64,000 bases of DNA from Syntrophobotulus glycolicus DSM 8271 (GCF_000190635.1 NC_015172.1:2480001-2544000); one strand, 5' to 3'; shown: positions 55,842 to 63,853, counted from the first letter of the stretch. Program-made: numbers and translations. Notes: generated by a model from the sequence alone, not told the origin.

Positions 55842-57179
55842 TTATTCTCCATTGACCTCATTTGCCTCTTGCTTCTGGCCGGCGGATCCTTCCTGGAAAT
55901 CATTGTTGGCCACCAGAAAATCAATTGTTTTATCGGAAATCATACCCAATTTAAACCAATCTAATTCACCGCGGGCAGCAAGCATTGTCTGTAATTCTTC
56001 AACCTTGCGTCCATACTGCTCAGAAAGCCTTGTCATCTCTGCTTGCATTTCTTCATCAGATACTGTAATTCCTTCTTTTTTAGAAATGGTTTCAAGAACA
56101 AGCTCTGTTTTTATTCCTTCAACTGCCTGAGGCCGATAGCTTTCTTTGAGCTGATCTTCATTCATATTCAGATATTTCGCGTATTGCTCCATTGTTAAGC
56201 CTTGATAAGAAAGGTTTCTGGCCATTTCTTCCACAATGGAGTCTAATTTTGAGGCGACCATGCTCTCAGGAATCTCCACACTGGCATGATTTACCGCCTG
56301 ATTGACAACCTGGGCACGGAATTCATTTTTCAGCCTTAGTTCAGTTGCCTCAATCATTTTTTCCTTAATATCGGCTTTCAGCTCCTCCAGGGTATCAAAT
56401 TCACTGATATCCTTGGCGAATTCGTCATCAAGAGGAACCAGCTCTTTACGTTTGATCCCCTTTACCGCGACCTTAAATTCGGCATCTTTACCGGAAAGCT
56501 CCGCACTGTGATATTCATCAGGGAAACGTACTTTAACCGTGACCTCTTCACCGATTGAGGACCCGATCAGCTGATCTTCAAAACCGGGTATGAATGTGCC
56601 GGAACCAATGACCAGCTCATGATCTTCTCCCTTGCCCCCGGCAAAAGCCACACCATCAACAAAGCCTTCAAAATCAATGGTTACGCTGTCTTTATTCTCA
56701 ACCTTGCCTTCTTCAACCGTGTTTAACTTGGCATGCGTTTCTTGACGGCGAACGAGCTCTTCATCAACTTTTTCGTCGGTAACTTCCGCCTTCTGGGGTT
56801 CCACCTTCAGTCCAAGATATTGGCCAAGTTCAACTTCAGGCTTTACATCAACAATAACCTTGAAAATGAAATCCTTGCCTTCCTCTGCCTGAACCAGATC
56901 AACCTCGGGCTTGGAAACAGGAGCAATTCCGCTTTCTTCAACGGCTTTGGCATAAGCAGGCCCAAGCATGGGGTCAATCGCTTCATTAATAATATAATCC
57001 TTACCAAGATGTCTTTCTATTATATGACGGGGGGCTTTTCCTTTGCGAAAGCCGGGAATATTTACCTGCCCGGCAACTTTCTTGGCAGCTCTATTGATTG
57101 CTTGTTCAAATTCCTTGACATCAACCGTAATTTCCAAAGCCACCTTGTTCTTTTCTACATTCTCCACTTTAACAGACAT
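55842..57179 (-). CDS. tig: Trigger factor (ribosome-associated chaperone, PPIase)
   Basis: 445 residues. It has the ribosome-binding tail (NIPGFRKGKAPRHIIE), a central FKBP-type isomerase domain (about 155-245; VTIDFEGFVDGVAFAGG) and a long helical C-terminal chaperone domain. Trigger factor meets nascent chains at the ribosome exit. The ATG at 57179 has AGGAGG 6 bases upstream. Typical order is tig-clpP-clpX; here clpX follows at about 40 bases. Confidence 0.97.
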   Translation of the reverse strand: MSVKVENVEKNKVALEITVDVKEFEQAINRAAKKVAGQVNIPGFRKGKAPRHIIERHLGKDYIINEAIDPMLGPAYAKAVEESGIAPVSKPEVDLVQAEEGKDFIFKVIVDVKPEVELGQYLGLKVEPQKAEVTDEKVDEELVRRQETHAKLNTVEEGKVENKDSVTIDFEGFVDGVAFAGGKGEDHELVIGSGTFIPGFEDQLIGSSIGEEVTVKVRFPDEYHSAELSGKDAEFKVAVKGIKRKELVPLDDEFAKDISEFDTLEELKADIKEKMIEATELRLKNEFRAQVVNQAVNHASVEIPESMVASKLDSIVEEMARNLSYQGLTMEQYAKYLNMNEDQLKESYRPQAVEGIKTELVLETISKKEGITVSDEEMQAEMTRLSEQYGRKVEELQTMLAARGELDWFKLGMISDKTIDFLVANNDFQEGSAGQKQEANEVNGE

Positions 57180-57359
57180 TGTGCTCCTCCTTGAACCTAT
57201 CATTGTCATTTATATCTTTTTATATAACCATTCTCTGCTAAAAACAAACCTCGTAAAGTGAATTTCAATAAAAATCTCTGTGTAAAAATCTTTAAAACAG
57301 ACATTAATATTATCAGAACTTCAAAAAATAATCAACCTTTGCCTCTTATTGATTTCAGC

Positions 57360-58544
57360 TTAACCACCAATAACCTGTTCCTTGCTGACCCTTTCTTTCT
57401 CCCGCAAATTGATGATCGCCCGGGCGGCTTTTTGGGAAGAGCAGTTCGGAAGGGCACTGCCGGCCAGTTTGGACATTTCCCTCAGGATTCCCGGATTTTG
57501 CGATAAGTACTGCAAGACTCTGGTCAATTCTTCTGAGCTTAACACCGTCATCCCGCCTCCCGTACTTTCTACAAACTCCGCATTCCCATCCTCCTGCCCG
57601 GGAATTGGCTTAAACATTAAAATAGGGAGACCCAAAGTCAAGGCTTCTGATATGGTCAAGGCTCCTCCTTTACTGACCAGAAGATCGGAAGCCGCCATCA
57701 ATTCCTCAACATAATTGACATACCCCAGGCACTTTAAAGGAAAAAGGCATTCCTTTTCAGATTGCTTCAAGGCCTGATAGTACTCTTCATCTTTGCCGGC
57801 TACAATAAGGAACTGAAGCTGGAGCCTGGGATTAAGACGATTAATCGCTTTGATGATCTCAGTGGCTTTAGAGGTGGGCCCATAAGCTCCGCCCATAAAG
57901 AGGATTGTCGTTTTATTCGGATCAAAACCCAATTTTTTTCTCAATTCCTCTTTGTCTAAATCCTGCTCGAATTCCAATCTGATTGGGATCCCGGTGATCA
58001 TAATGCTTTCTTCTTTAATTCCTGCTTCAATCAGTTTCTCTTGAACCTGACGGCAGCCCACAATATACAAATCAATGCCGGGGTGAATCCACATTCCGTG
58101 AATGACATAGTCTGTCACTACTGTCACAAGCGGAACCTTAATCAAGCCTTTACGCTTCAGTTCCGCCAGAACACCCGCGGACATAAAATGAGTATTGACG
58201 ATAATATCGGGTTCCATTTCCCGAATGTAATGAATAAAGCTTTTCTGCCTGAACCCTTTGACAAAATTACGGTATTTATTTTCTGCGTGAGTCGTATTTG
58301 TATATTTAAAAATTTTGCCCCAAATTGACGGAGTATTTTTTACCATTTTTAAATAAGCCGTCCGCATAAGAAAATCGGTTCCTTTCGGAAAAAATGAACC
58401 GTAATCACAGTGTCTGATTTGCGCGTCCTTCGGAAGCATAGACCTTAAGCCCTCGGCCAAAGCCTCCCCTGCCTGATAGTGCCCGCCGCCGAATTTAGAA
58501 GATACGATAAGTATGCGAGGCTCAAACAAATAATTTCCCTCCAA
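57360..58544 (-). CDS. Glycolipid glycosyltransferase (MGDG synthase / UgtP-like, GT28)
   Basis: 394 residues. The N-terminus matches the MGDG-synthase domain (ILIVSSKFGGGHYQAGEALAEGL), and the C-terminal half has the GT28 nucleotide-sugar site (FMGGAYGPTSKATEII; SKGGALTISEALTLGLPILMFKPIPGQEDGNAEFV). Such enzymes add glucose or galactose to diacylglycerol, giving glycolipids or anchors for lipoteichoic acid. It stands alone between tig and the hemolysin III gene. Sugar and number of residues added cannot be read from sequence. Confidence 0.87.
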   Translation of the reverse strand: MEGNYLFEPRILIVSSKFGGGHYQAGEALAEGLRSMLPKDAQIRHCDYGSFFPKGTDFLMRTAYLKMVKNTPSIWGKIFKYTNTTHAENKYRNFVKGFRQKSFIHYIREMEPDIIVNTHFMSAGVLAELKRKGLIKVPLVTVVTDYVIHGMWIHPGIDLYIVGCRQVQEKLIEAGIKEESIMITGIPIRLEFEQDLDKEELRKKLGFDPNKTTILFMGGAYGPTSKATEIIKAINRLNPRLQLQFLIVAGKDEEYYQALKQSEKECLFPLKCLGYVNYVEELMAASDLLVSKGGALTISEALTLGLPILMFKPIPGQEDGNAEFVESTGGGMTVLSSEELTRVLQYLSQNPGILREMSKLAGSALPNCSSQKAARAIINLREKERVSKEQVIGG

Positions 58545-58642
58545 ATATAGAAATAATTATTGCTTTTTATATTATAACTGGACAACTATGATTTTTCTTC
58601 TTTTTTACATTATATTTTTACATTTATTTTTACAATTTGTTG

Positions 58643-58681
58643 AAAAAAACCCCATTCACGCGACAGTGAAATGAGGTTTCC
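58643..58681 (-). terminator. Rho-independent terminator after the hemolysin III gene
   Basis: On the minus strand, an arm AAACCTCATTTCAC pairs with GTGAATGGGGTTT (one bulge, one G-T pair) and is followed by a T-run. Confidence 0.75.
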
Positions 58682-58723
58682 TTGACCAATCCGTCCTCTT
58701 CTTATAGTGGTTCCCAATTTTCC

Positions 58724-59371
58724 TTAAACTAAAACATATCGATAAACAAAAACATAATGAGACAGACTGCCTGCCAGAATGAATAAATGAAATATTTCAT
58801 GGAACCCCAGCTTAAAGACACACAATCTTTTCGGCTTCAGGGCGTAAAAGACTGAGCCCGCGGAATAAAACAGGCCTCCTAAAACCAGCAGGAAGACCCC
58901 TTTACCGGGCAGAGCCTGAGACAGGGGGAAAATGAAACCTGCGGCAATCCAGCCTAAAACCAGGTAGAAAGAAGTATACAACCAGCGGGGAGCGTCCAGC
59001 CAGACCAGCTTTAAGATTATTCCGATAAGGCTGAGACTCCAAATCGTGATTAAAAGGCCCATGCCCAGCCGGCCATGGAGGGTAACAAGGCATACAGGTG
59101 TATAGGTCCCGGCGATTAATACATAGATCATGCAGTGATCCACCTTGCGTAATCCGCGGATCACCCTTTCCCGGGATTTTACACTGTGATAAACAGTTGA
59201 GGCAGTATACAGGCAAATCAGGCTTAAACCAAAAATCAGGGCCCCGGTAATCTGCCTCCAGCTACCGGAATCAGCCGTATGAACGATTAAGAAAACCAAA
59301 CCTGTCAGAGATAGTATCGCACCTGTTAAATGAGACATCGCATTGATTGGCTCCCTGATTCTCGCAAGCAT
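58724..59371 (-). CDS. Hemolysin III / PAQR-family membrane protein
   Basis: 215 residues with seven membrane helices. PAQR signatures are present: REPINAMSHLTGAILS at the N-terminus, STVYHSVK, DHCMIYVLIAGTYTP, and the C-terminal GFHEIFHLFILAGSLSHY with conserved His residues. Bacterial members are called hemolysin III/YqfA, but a role in membrane lipid homeostasis is more likely than haemolysis. AGGAGG lies upstream of the ATG, and an AT-rich palindrome overlaps the putative promoter. Confidence 0.93.
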   Translation of the reverse strand: MLARIREPINAMSHLTGAILSLTGLVFLIVHTADSGSWRQITGALIFGLSLICLYTASTVYHSVKSRERVIRGLRKVDHCMIYVLIAGTYTPVCLVTLHGRLGMGLLITIWSLSLIGIILKLVWLDAPRWLYTSFYLVLGWIAAGFIFPLSQALPGKGVFLLVLGGLFYSAGSVFYALKPKRLCVFKLGFHEIFHLFILAGSLSHYVFVYRYVLV

Positions 59372-59399
59372 TTGTTAACCTCCTAAATATTCTTGTAAT

Positions 59400-59422
59400 T
59401 ATATAGTTTTTAAAACTATATA
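59400..59422. repeat. 23-base AT-rich palindrome upstream of the hemolysin III gene
   Basis: TATATAGTTTT, one central base, AAAACTATATA: perfect 11-bp arms. It overlaps a TATAAT box (minus strand, 59403-59398) and may be a repressor site for the hemolysin III gene. Confidence 0.6.
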
Positions 59423-59589
59423 CCAGTATATCCATATTATAACTTGTTGTAAACCTCGGCGCAATAGATCTGACGTTAAACGACATCATCATTTAAAAAT
59501 AGTTCCCGTTTTTTATTTGACGAAATGTTTAATTCAATGATTTTTTGTACTACAATATGAAAATAAGGATTTAGACCGGAGGAAATAAA

Positions 59590-60087
59590 ATGCCCCACAA
59601 AGAACTGAAAGACTCGGATATTCCTAATATAGATGTTTACATGGATCAGCTGATCAGCTTTTTTGAAGAGTATCTTGATTCCTACAGAAGAGATCCTAAA
59701 GAAAAAGTCCTAACTAAAACCATGGTTAATAATTATGTTAAAAACGGAGTCATGGAGAAACCTACTAAAAGAAAATACAATAAAAATCAGTTAAAGTCTT
59801 TATTTATTATTTATCATCTTAAGCAAGTATTATCCCTTCAGGATATTAAAAGTTTTTTTGAGCTTTCTGATTCCATTTATCGCAAAGATGATTTATTCCA
59901 AAACTTCCTCGATGCACAAAACAAGGCATCTCAGGATATGGATACCCTTTTAAAAAACACGGAAAACGGAGACCCGAGGGCCATCACCGAAATGATCCTC
60001 CACCTGGCTGTCGAGGCTTTTGCCCGCAAACGCCTGGCGGAGAAGCTGATTGATGACATGAATAATCAAAAGCAGACGGAAAACTGA
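59590..60087 (+). CDS. DUF1836 protein, MerR-like regulator
   Basis: 165 residues. The region LTKTMVNNYVKNGVMEKPTKRKYNKNQLKSLFIIYHLKQVLSLQDIKSFF is the DUF1836 signature, a winged helix-turn-helix related to the MerR DNA-binding domain but without an obvious effector domain. The ATG has CGGAGGAAA upstream. It is divergent from the hemolysin III gene and convergent with the large GT39 gene. Target genes unknown. Confidence 0.88.
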   Translation: MPHKELKDSDIPNIDVYMDQLISFFEEYLDSYRRDPKEKVLTKTMVNNYVKNGVMEKPTKRKYNKNQLKSLFIIYHLKQVLSLQDIKSFFELSDSIYRKDDLFQNFLDAQNKASQDMDTLLKNTENGDPRAITEMILHLAVEAFARKRLAEKLIDDMNNQKQTEN

Positions 60088-60176
60088 AAGCATTTCTGAT
60101 GATCAGACATGCTTTCAGATCCTCTCCATCTGCTCTGGCTCTATCGCCGAAATTAAACGGTCTTCATCAATAGGCT

Positions 60177-62303
60177 TTAGTTTGAACCCATACTGTCTGT
60201 ATAATCCTTCAAGTCATAAAGCTGAGCGGAGCTTCTGCTCCCCGTATCATTCCCCGCCGACACCGGTTTCCCATTTTCGCTGACCCAGCTCATGATCTCA
60301 CTGTTGGATCTTCCCCCTCTGTTCCCAGCCATGACATATCTGATTTCCCCTTCAGCCGCCAAAGCTTTGAATTCTTCCAAAGTCAGGGGGCTGTTGTTCC
60401 CTAAGAAACCGCCCAGACACATTACGGGCTCTCCGGTCTGAATGATGATATCAGCACAATCATTTGCAGAAGAAACCACAAGAAGATATTTCTGATTGGC
60501 TGTTTTATTCTCCTGCAAGAACTCGATCAAAACGGAATTTGCGTTATTTTCATTGATTCTCGCATTGTTCCCATTATTATTGACAGAAGTATTTGTACGA
60601 TAAAATGATTTAGCCTGTGATAACAATTCTAAACCGGCAGCAGGGAAAGAGCCCCCGCTTCCGGAAAATATTGCTGCCGCTGATCCCACCAACGGCGTGA
60701 TCAGGATTCCTGTCAAGGCTAAACCGGCCAAAGCTTTCCAGAGCTTATTTTTTTTGTTGCCTCTGTCAGCATCGCTTTCACCTCGAACATCATCATCGTG
60801 TTCCTGTTTCTTTCTGAGGTTGATTAAGCCCAAGAGCGCCGAAGAACCGCAACAGGCCAGGGCAACTATCCCCATCAGGATTTTGACAAGATAGCCTGAA
60901 TCAATAAAATAGCTCAGCATCAGGATGTGCACAGCTCCCGACACAAATAAAGCCGAAGGGAGCAGCCATGATTTCCAGCCTCCCTCTTGATACTGTTCCC
61001 ACATGGAAGCCATTCCGATACCCGCCAAAGCAGCTGCCGGCGCGGCCATCATCGTCAGGTAATAGGAATGCCAGGTACCTGTGTTATAGCTGAAATAAAC
61101 AAATTCCGGCAGGAACCACATCAGCCACAAGGCCAAAGCCTGCTTTCTCCGGGTATTCAATCCTGTCCTGAATTTTTCATTGAGGGCGGCCGCAATGAAG
61201 CCAAACAGGGCCAGCGGAATAAACCACACGATCTGGTCAGAAAGAATATTTTTGGAGAATAACCTGGACAATCCCGCTGCCGTCTGTCCCCCAAAGCTGC
61301 CCGCGAGCCCGCCGCCGGCACCTCTGCCAGCACCGCCGCCAGGCATCATCCCGCCGCCCTGTCCCCCGCCTCCCTGCATCCCTGCAGGCGGCTGTGTGCT
61401 CTCACCCTCATTTCCGCTTGTCTCCCGGCCCCTCATCTGCCTGTCATCATTAGTCCCCCCGAAACCGGGACCCCCGCCGGGACCCCGTCCGGAGCCTTTG
61501 CTGTCTCCTATTATTCCCGCGATATTAATTCTTTCCAGGCCATTATGTCCGGTGATCAGTTCCATAACCGTATTATTGGTGCTGCTGTCAATATACGGCC
61601 TCTGGTTTGCCGGTACAGCATCAACGATCAGGGCCCAGGAAAGAGAGACAACGAGAAGCACCGCGGTTCCTGCCGTCAGATGAAGGATTCTTTTTGGCAA
61701 AGAAATTGAGGTAGAAAATAAATAGGTTCCATACAAGGCCGGTAAAATCAAATAGGCCTGAAGCATCTTGATATTAAAACCAAGCCCGACCAGGACCATA
61801 GCCGCGATCAGGTATTTGAGCCTGCCTTTTTCAGCCGCGACGGAAACGGCCCAGCAAGCCAGCAACAGAAAGAAAACCAGCATATTATCCACGGTGTTAT
61901 TTCTGCTTACCGCCACAAAAACAGGCGTCACTGCCAGAAATAAGGCCGAGACCAACCCTGCCGCACTGCCAAAAGACCTTTTGACCAGATGGTACAAAAC
62001 GATGACTGAAAGCACTCCGGCCAGCGCCTGCGGCAATAAGATACTCCAACCGCTAAACCCGAATATCTTTGCCGAAACAGCCTGAAACCAATATCCCAGA
62101 GGCGGTTTGTCGATCGTGACAAAACCGGAGGGGTCAAACGATACAAAAAAGAAGTTTTTCAGATTTAATGTCATGCTTTTCACTGCTGCCGCATAATATG
62201 AATTTGCATAACCTTCCTTGCTCAAATTTGTAAAATTAAGAACTGCTGACAACAAAGAAATTAAAAACATGGCCAGTGTTTCTTTGGTCATCTTTTTTTT
62301 CAT
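60177..62303 (-). CDS. Large GT39-family (ArnT/PMT-like) glycosyltransferase with Gly-rich loop
   Basis: 708 residues. The first outside loop carries the catalytic-type motif FVTIDKPPLGYW, followed by many membrane helices (NTVDNMLVFFLLLACWA) and a C-terminal outside domain of about 140 residues. The family transfers sugars from polyprenyl-phosphate donors on the outer face. A low-complexity Gly/Pro/Met-rich stretch (DNA 61284-61505) lies in an outside loop. The ATG at 62303 has AGGAGA upstream. It is a single gene, separate from the GT2-GT39 operon near 46 kb, but could use the same lipid-linked sugar. Confidence 0.88.
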   Translation of the reverse strand: MKKKMTKETLAMFLISLLSAVLNFTNLSKEGYANSYYAAAVKSMTLNLKNFFFVSFDPSGFVTIDKPPLGYWFQAVSAKIFGFSGWSILLPQALAGVLSVIVLYHLVKRSFGSAAGLVSALFLAVTPVFVAVSRNNTVDNMLVFFLLLACWAVSVAAEKGRLKYLIAAMVLVGLGFNIKMLQAYLILPALYGTYLFSTSISLPKRILHLTAGTAVLLVVSLSWALIVDAVPANQRPYIDSSTNNTVMELITGHNGLERINIAGIIGDSKGSGRGPGGGPGFGGTNDDRQMRGRETSGNEGESTQPPAGMQGGGGQGGGMMPGGGAGRGAGGGLAGSFGGQTAAGLSRLFSKNILSDQIVWFIPLALFGFIAAALNEKFRTGLNTRRKQALALWLMWFLPEFVYFSYNTGTWHSYYLTMMAAPAAALAGIGMASMWEQYQEGGWKSWLLPSALFVSGAVHILMLSYFIDSGYLVKILMGIVALACCGSSALLGLINLRKKQEHDDDVRGESDADRGNKKNKLWKALAGLALTGILITPLVGSAAAIFSGSGGSFPAAGLELLSQAKSFYRTNTSVNNNGNNARINENNANSVLIEFLQENKTANQKYLLVVSSANDCADIIIQTGEPVMCLGGFLGNNSPLTLEEFKALAAEGEIRYVMAGNRGGRSNSEIMSWVSENGKPVSAGNDTGSRSSAQLYDLKDYTDSMGSN

Positions 62304-62501
62304 ATAGATTCTCCTTTTGATCAAAATCAGCCTGCTCCGGAGAACATTAATTGATTTGAATATCCTATTGAATTAATATACCAAACTACAATAAAAATTT
62401 TCTGAATAGCTCCTGAATATTTGCTGAAAAGACTTGAAAATTTTCTTCCATCCTTCATCATCTCTTTTCATTGCGATCATACGTATAAATACACATTCAT
62501 C

Positions 62502-62530
62502 TTTACACACGTGTTAACACGTGCTAAAAT
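62502..62530 (+). promoter_or_regulatory. Promoter of the hicA-hicB locus with palindromic operator
   Basis: TTTACA (62502-62507), a 17-base spacer and TAAAAT (62525-62530). A perfect 16-base palindrome CACGTGTTAACACGTG (62508-62523) fills the spacer, an ideal place for a HicB-type repressor to block RNA polymerase. Confidence 0.75.
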
Positions 62531-62554
62531 ATTATCAAAAAGAGGGAACAGTAA

Positions 62555-62694
62555 ATGAAAACAGACGAACTGCTCAAGCTCCTAGCACAAAACAACATAA
62601 AAATAAAAAGGAAAGAGCAAAAGGTACACTGAACAATATTCTAAAAGACGCGGGATTTGAAATAAGATTCCGTATCTCTCTCAATATAGTTTGA
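62555..62694 (+). pseudogene. hicA: hicA toxin remnant (internal deletion and frameshift)
   Basis: The N-terminus MKTDELLKLLAQNNIKIKRK is HicA-like with a good AGAGGG ribosome site, but the frame stops at 62630-62632 after 25 residues. In another frame, from 62623, the HicA C-terminal signature KGTLNNILKDAGFE continues to a stop at 62692-62694. The middle of the toxin, including the GSHH-type catalytic segment, is missing. HicA is normally an mRNA interferase of about 60-80 residues. This one cannot be active. Confidence 0.85.
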
Positions 62695-62709
62695 AAGGAG
62701 ATTCTAATT

Positions 62710-63108
62710 ATGGCTAAATATCTATTTCCCGCAGTTTTTACGCCTGAACCCAACGGCGCCCATTCAATCAATTTTCCCGATATCGAAGGCTGCTATACTC
62801 AAGGGGATAACTTGCAAGATGCCTATGAAATGGCTGAGGATGTCTTGTGTTTGCTCCTGTATGATCTCGAGGAATCTAAAGAACCCATTCCCGCCCCTTC
62901 AAATCCAACCGATATTGCTTTCGTGCAAGGATCTTTCGTAAGTTTAATTGGAGTTGATACTCTCGAATACAGAAAATTTCATGACAACAAAGCGGTTAAG
63001 AAAACACTTACCCTTCCTCAATGGCTAAATACCATTGCAGAAGAAAAGAACGTAAATTTTTCTCAGGTTCTGCAAAACGCTTTAAAGGATCATTTAGGTA
63101 TTCAATAA
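62710..63108 (+). CDS. hicB: HicB-family antitoxin
   Basis: 132 residues. The N-terminal partial RNase H-like HicB fold (FTPEPNGAHSINFPDIEGCYTQGDNLQDAYEMAEDVL) binds the toxin. The C-terminus has a ribbon-helix-helix DNA-binding segment (KKTLTLPQWLNTIAEEKNVNFSQVLQNAL). AAAGGAG precedes the ATG. Its toxin partner upstream is broken, so this antitoxin is an orphan that may still repress its own promoter or neutralise other HicA toxins. Confidence 0.93.
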   Translation: MAKYLFPAVFTPEPNGAHSINFPDIEGCYTQGDNLQDAYEMAEDVLCLLLYDLEESKEPIPAPSNPTDIAFVQGSFVSLIGVDTLEYRKFHDNKAVKKTLTLPQWLNTIAEEKNVNFSQVLQNALKDHLGIQ

Positions 63109-63171
63109 GCTCAACAAAAAATAAATCCAGGGATCTAATCATTAAATATGCAAAAGATTATCTTTCATTGA

Positions 63172-63201
63172 TTGATAAATAACCCGATCCAGTGATATAA
63201 T
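63172..63201 (+). promoter_or_regulatory. Probable promoter of tRNA-Leu
   Basis: TTGATA (63172-63177), an 18-base spacer and TATAAT (63196-63201), about 54 bases before the tRNA. Confidence 0.65.
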
Positions 63202-63254
63202 AGATCAGAATCATTGATGCTGATTAAGGTTTTTACCTTAAACGCTGATTCTAT

Positions 63255-63337
63255 GCGGGAGTGGCGGAATTGGCAGACGCACTGGATTTAGGTTCCAGCG
63301 GGAAACCGTGGGGGTTCAAGTCCCTTCTCCCGCACCA
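63255..63337 (+). tRNA. tRNA-Leu, anticodon TAG
   Basis: 83 bases including encoded CCA. Acceptor GCGGGAG pairs with CTCCCGC; the anticodon arm CTGGA-TTTAGGT-TCCAG gives TAG (reads CUA); a long variable arm and GGTTCAAGTCC T-arm fit class II tRNA-Leu. Confidence 0.95.
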
Positions 63338-63348
63338 CAATTTGTCCG

Positions 63349-63374
63349 AAAACCCGCTGTTCAAGCGGGTTTTA
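63349..63374 (+). terminator. Terminator of tRNA-Leu
   Basis: AAAACCCGCT, loop GTTCA region, AGCGGGTTTT: a stem of about 8-10 bp ending in T residues, 12 bases past the CCA end. Confidence 0.75.
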
Positions 63375-63393
63375 GAGTTTCCTAAGCAACATT

Positions 63394-63419
63394 TTAACAG
63401 TTATTTAACTGTTTTTTTT
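63394..63419 (+). terminator. Second terminator-like hairpin downstream of tRNA-Leu
   Basis: AACAGTTA / TAACTGTT with a short loop and eight T residues; it may back up the tRNA terminator. Confidence 0.6.
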
Positions 63420-63454
63420 ATTTGCAGACTAAAAGTATAAAAAAAAGAAGGCCA

Positions 63455-63576
63455 TTAAGCCTTCATTGCTTCCACCAATCTTTTCGTTCCCACCATATTG
63501 ATGGCCCTTTTTAAATTGTATGCAAGGAAACTGAGCCCCAGCTCGCCTGTGGCTTTTTCTATGCCCTTGCATAATA
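63455..63576 (-). mobile_element. Transposase C-terminal remnant (IS1182-like)
   Basis: About 40 residues read on the minus strand: LNLLCKGIEKATGELGLSF then LAYNLKRAINMVGTKRLVEA, ending at a stop at 63457-63455. The GELGLSFLAYNLKRAINMVG pattern is the C-terminus of IS1182-type DDE transposases. No start, catalytic residues or second inverted repeat remain, so it is a dead fragment that abuts the ferredoxin gene end. Confidence 0.7.
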
Positions 63577-63593
63577 GATTTAGAGTAATATTA

Positions 63594-63782
63594 TTACTTC
63601 TTAACTGTTCGAATTGCACCCATAGGACAATAACTTACACATTTTCCACATTCAGTACATTTGGCCGCATCTACAGTTGGAGCTTTGTATCCTTGTTGCT
63701 TTAAAGCTCCGACTGGACATACCCTAATAGACGGACACGGATGGTTTTGAGGACACCTATTCTTTTCAACTATAATTGCCAT
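63594..63782 (-). CDS. Small 4Fe-4S ferredoxin-like protein
   Basis: 62 residues. The C-terminal half has a canonical cluster motif CTECGKCVSYCP. The N-terminal half has Cys in a spaced pattern (CPQNHPCPSIRVCP) that differs from the usual CxxCxxC; the third Cys-Pro could close the second cluster, as in related short ferredoxins. An electron-transfer role is inferred. The ATG at 63782 has AAGGAG 9 bases upstream, and that site sits at the foot of a long hairpin. The gene upstream is a likely metal-cofactor protein. Confidence 0.88.
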   Translation of the reverse strand: MAIIVEKNRCPQNHPCPSIRVCPVGALKQQGYKAPTVDAAKCTECGKCVSYCPMGAIRTVKK

Positions 63783-63794
63783 TACAAACAACTC

Positions 63795-63853
63795 CTTATA
63801 AAACAGAATGTTATTATACCCAGTAGGGGTATTGTAGCATTCTGTTTTATAAG
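63795..63853 (-). promoter_or_regulatory. Long hairpin with nested CsoR/CstR-like inverted repeat before the ferredoxin gene
   Basis: Perfect 16-base outer arms (63795-63810 and 63838-63853; CTTATAAAACAGAATG and its complement) enclose an inner ATACCC/GGGTAT repeat (63816-63832), similar to operators of CsoR/CstR-family sensors. One arm touches the ferredoxin ribosome site, and a TATAAT-like box lies inside. Confidence 0.65.

Noticed and set aside
59271-59492. Minus-strand frame of 73 codons upstream of the hemolysin III gene
   Set aside because: Overlaps the true start of that gene in another frame and covers the AT-rich palindrome; no supporting ribosome site.
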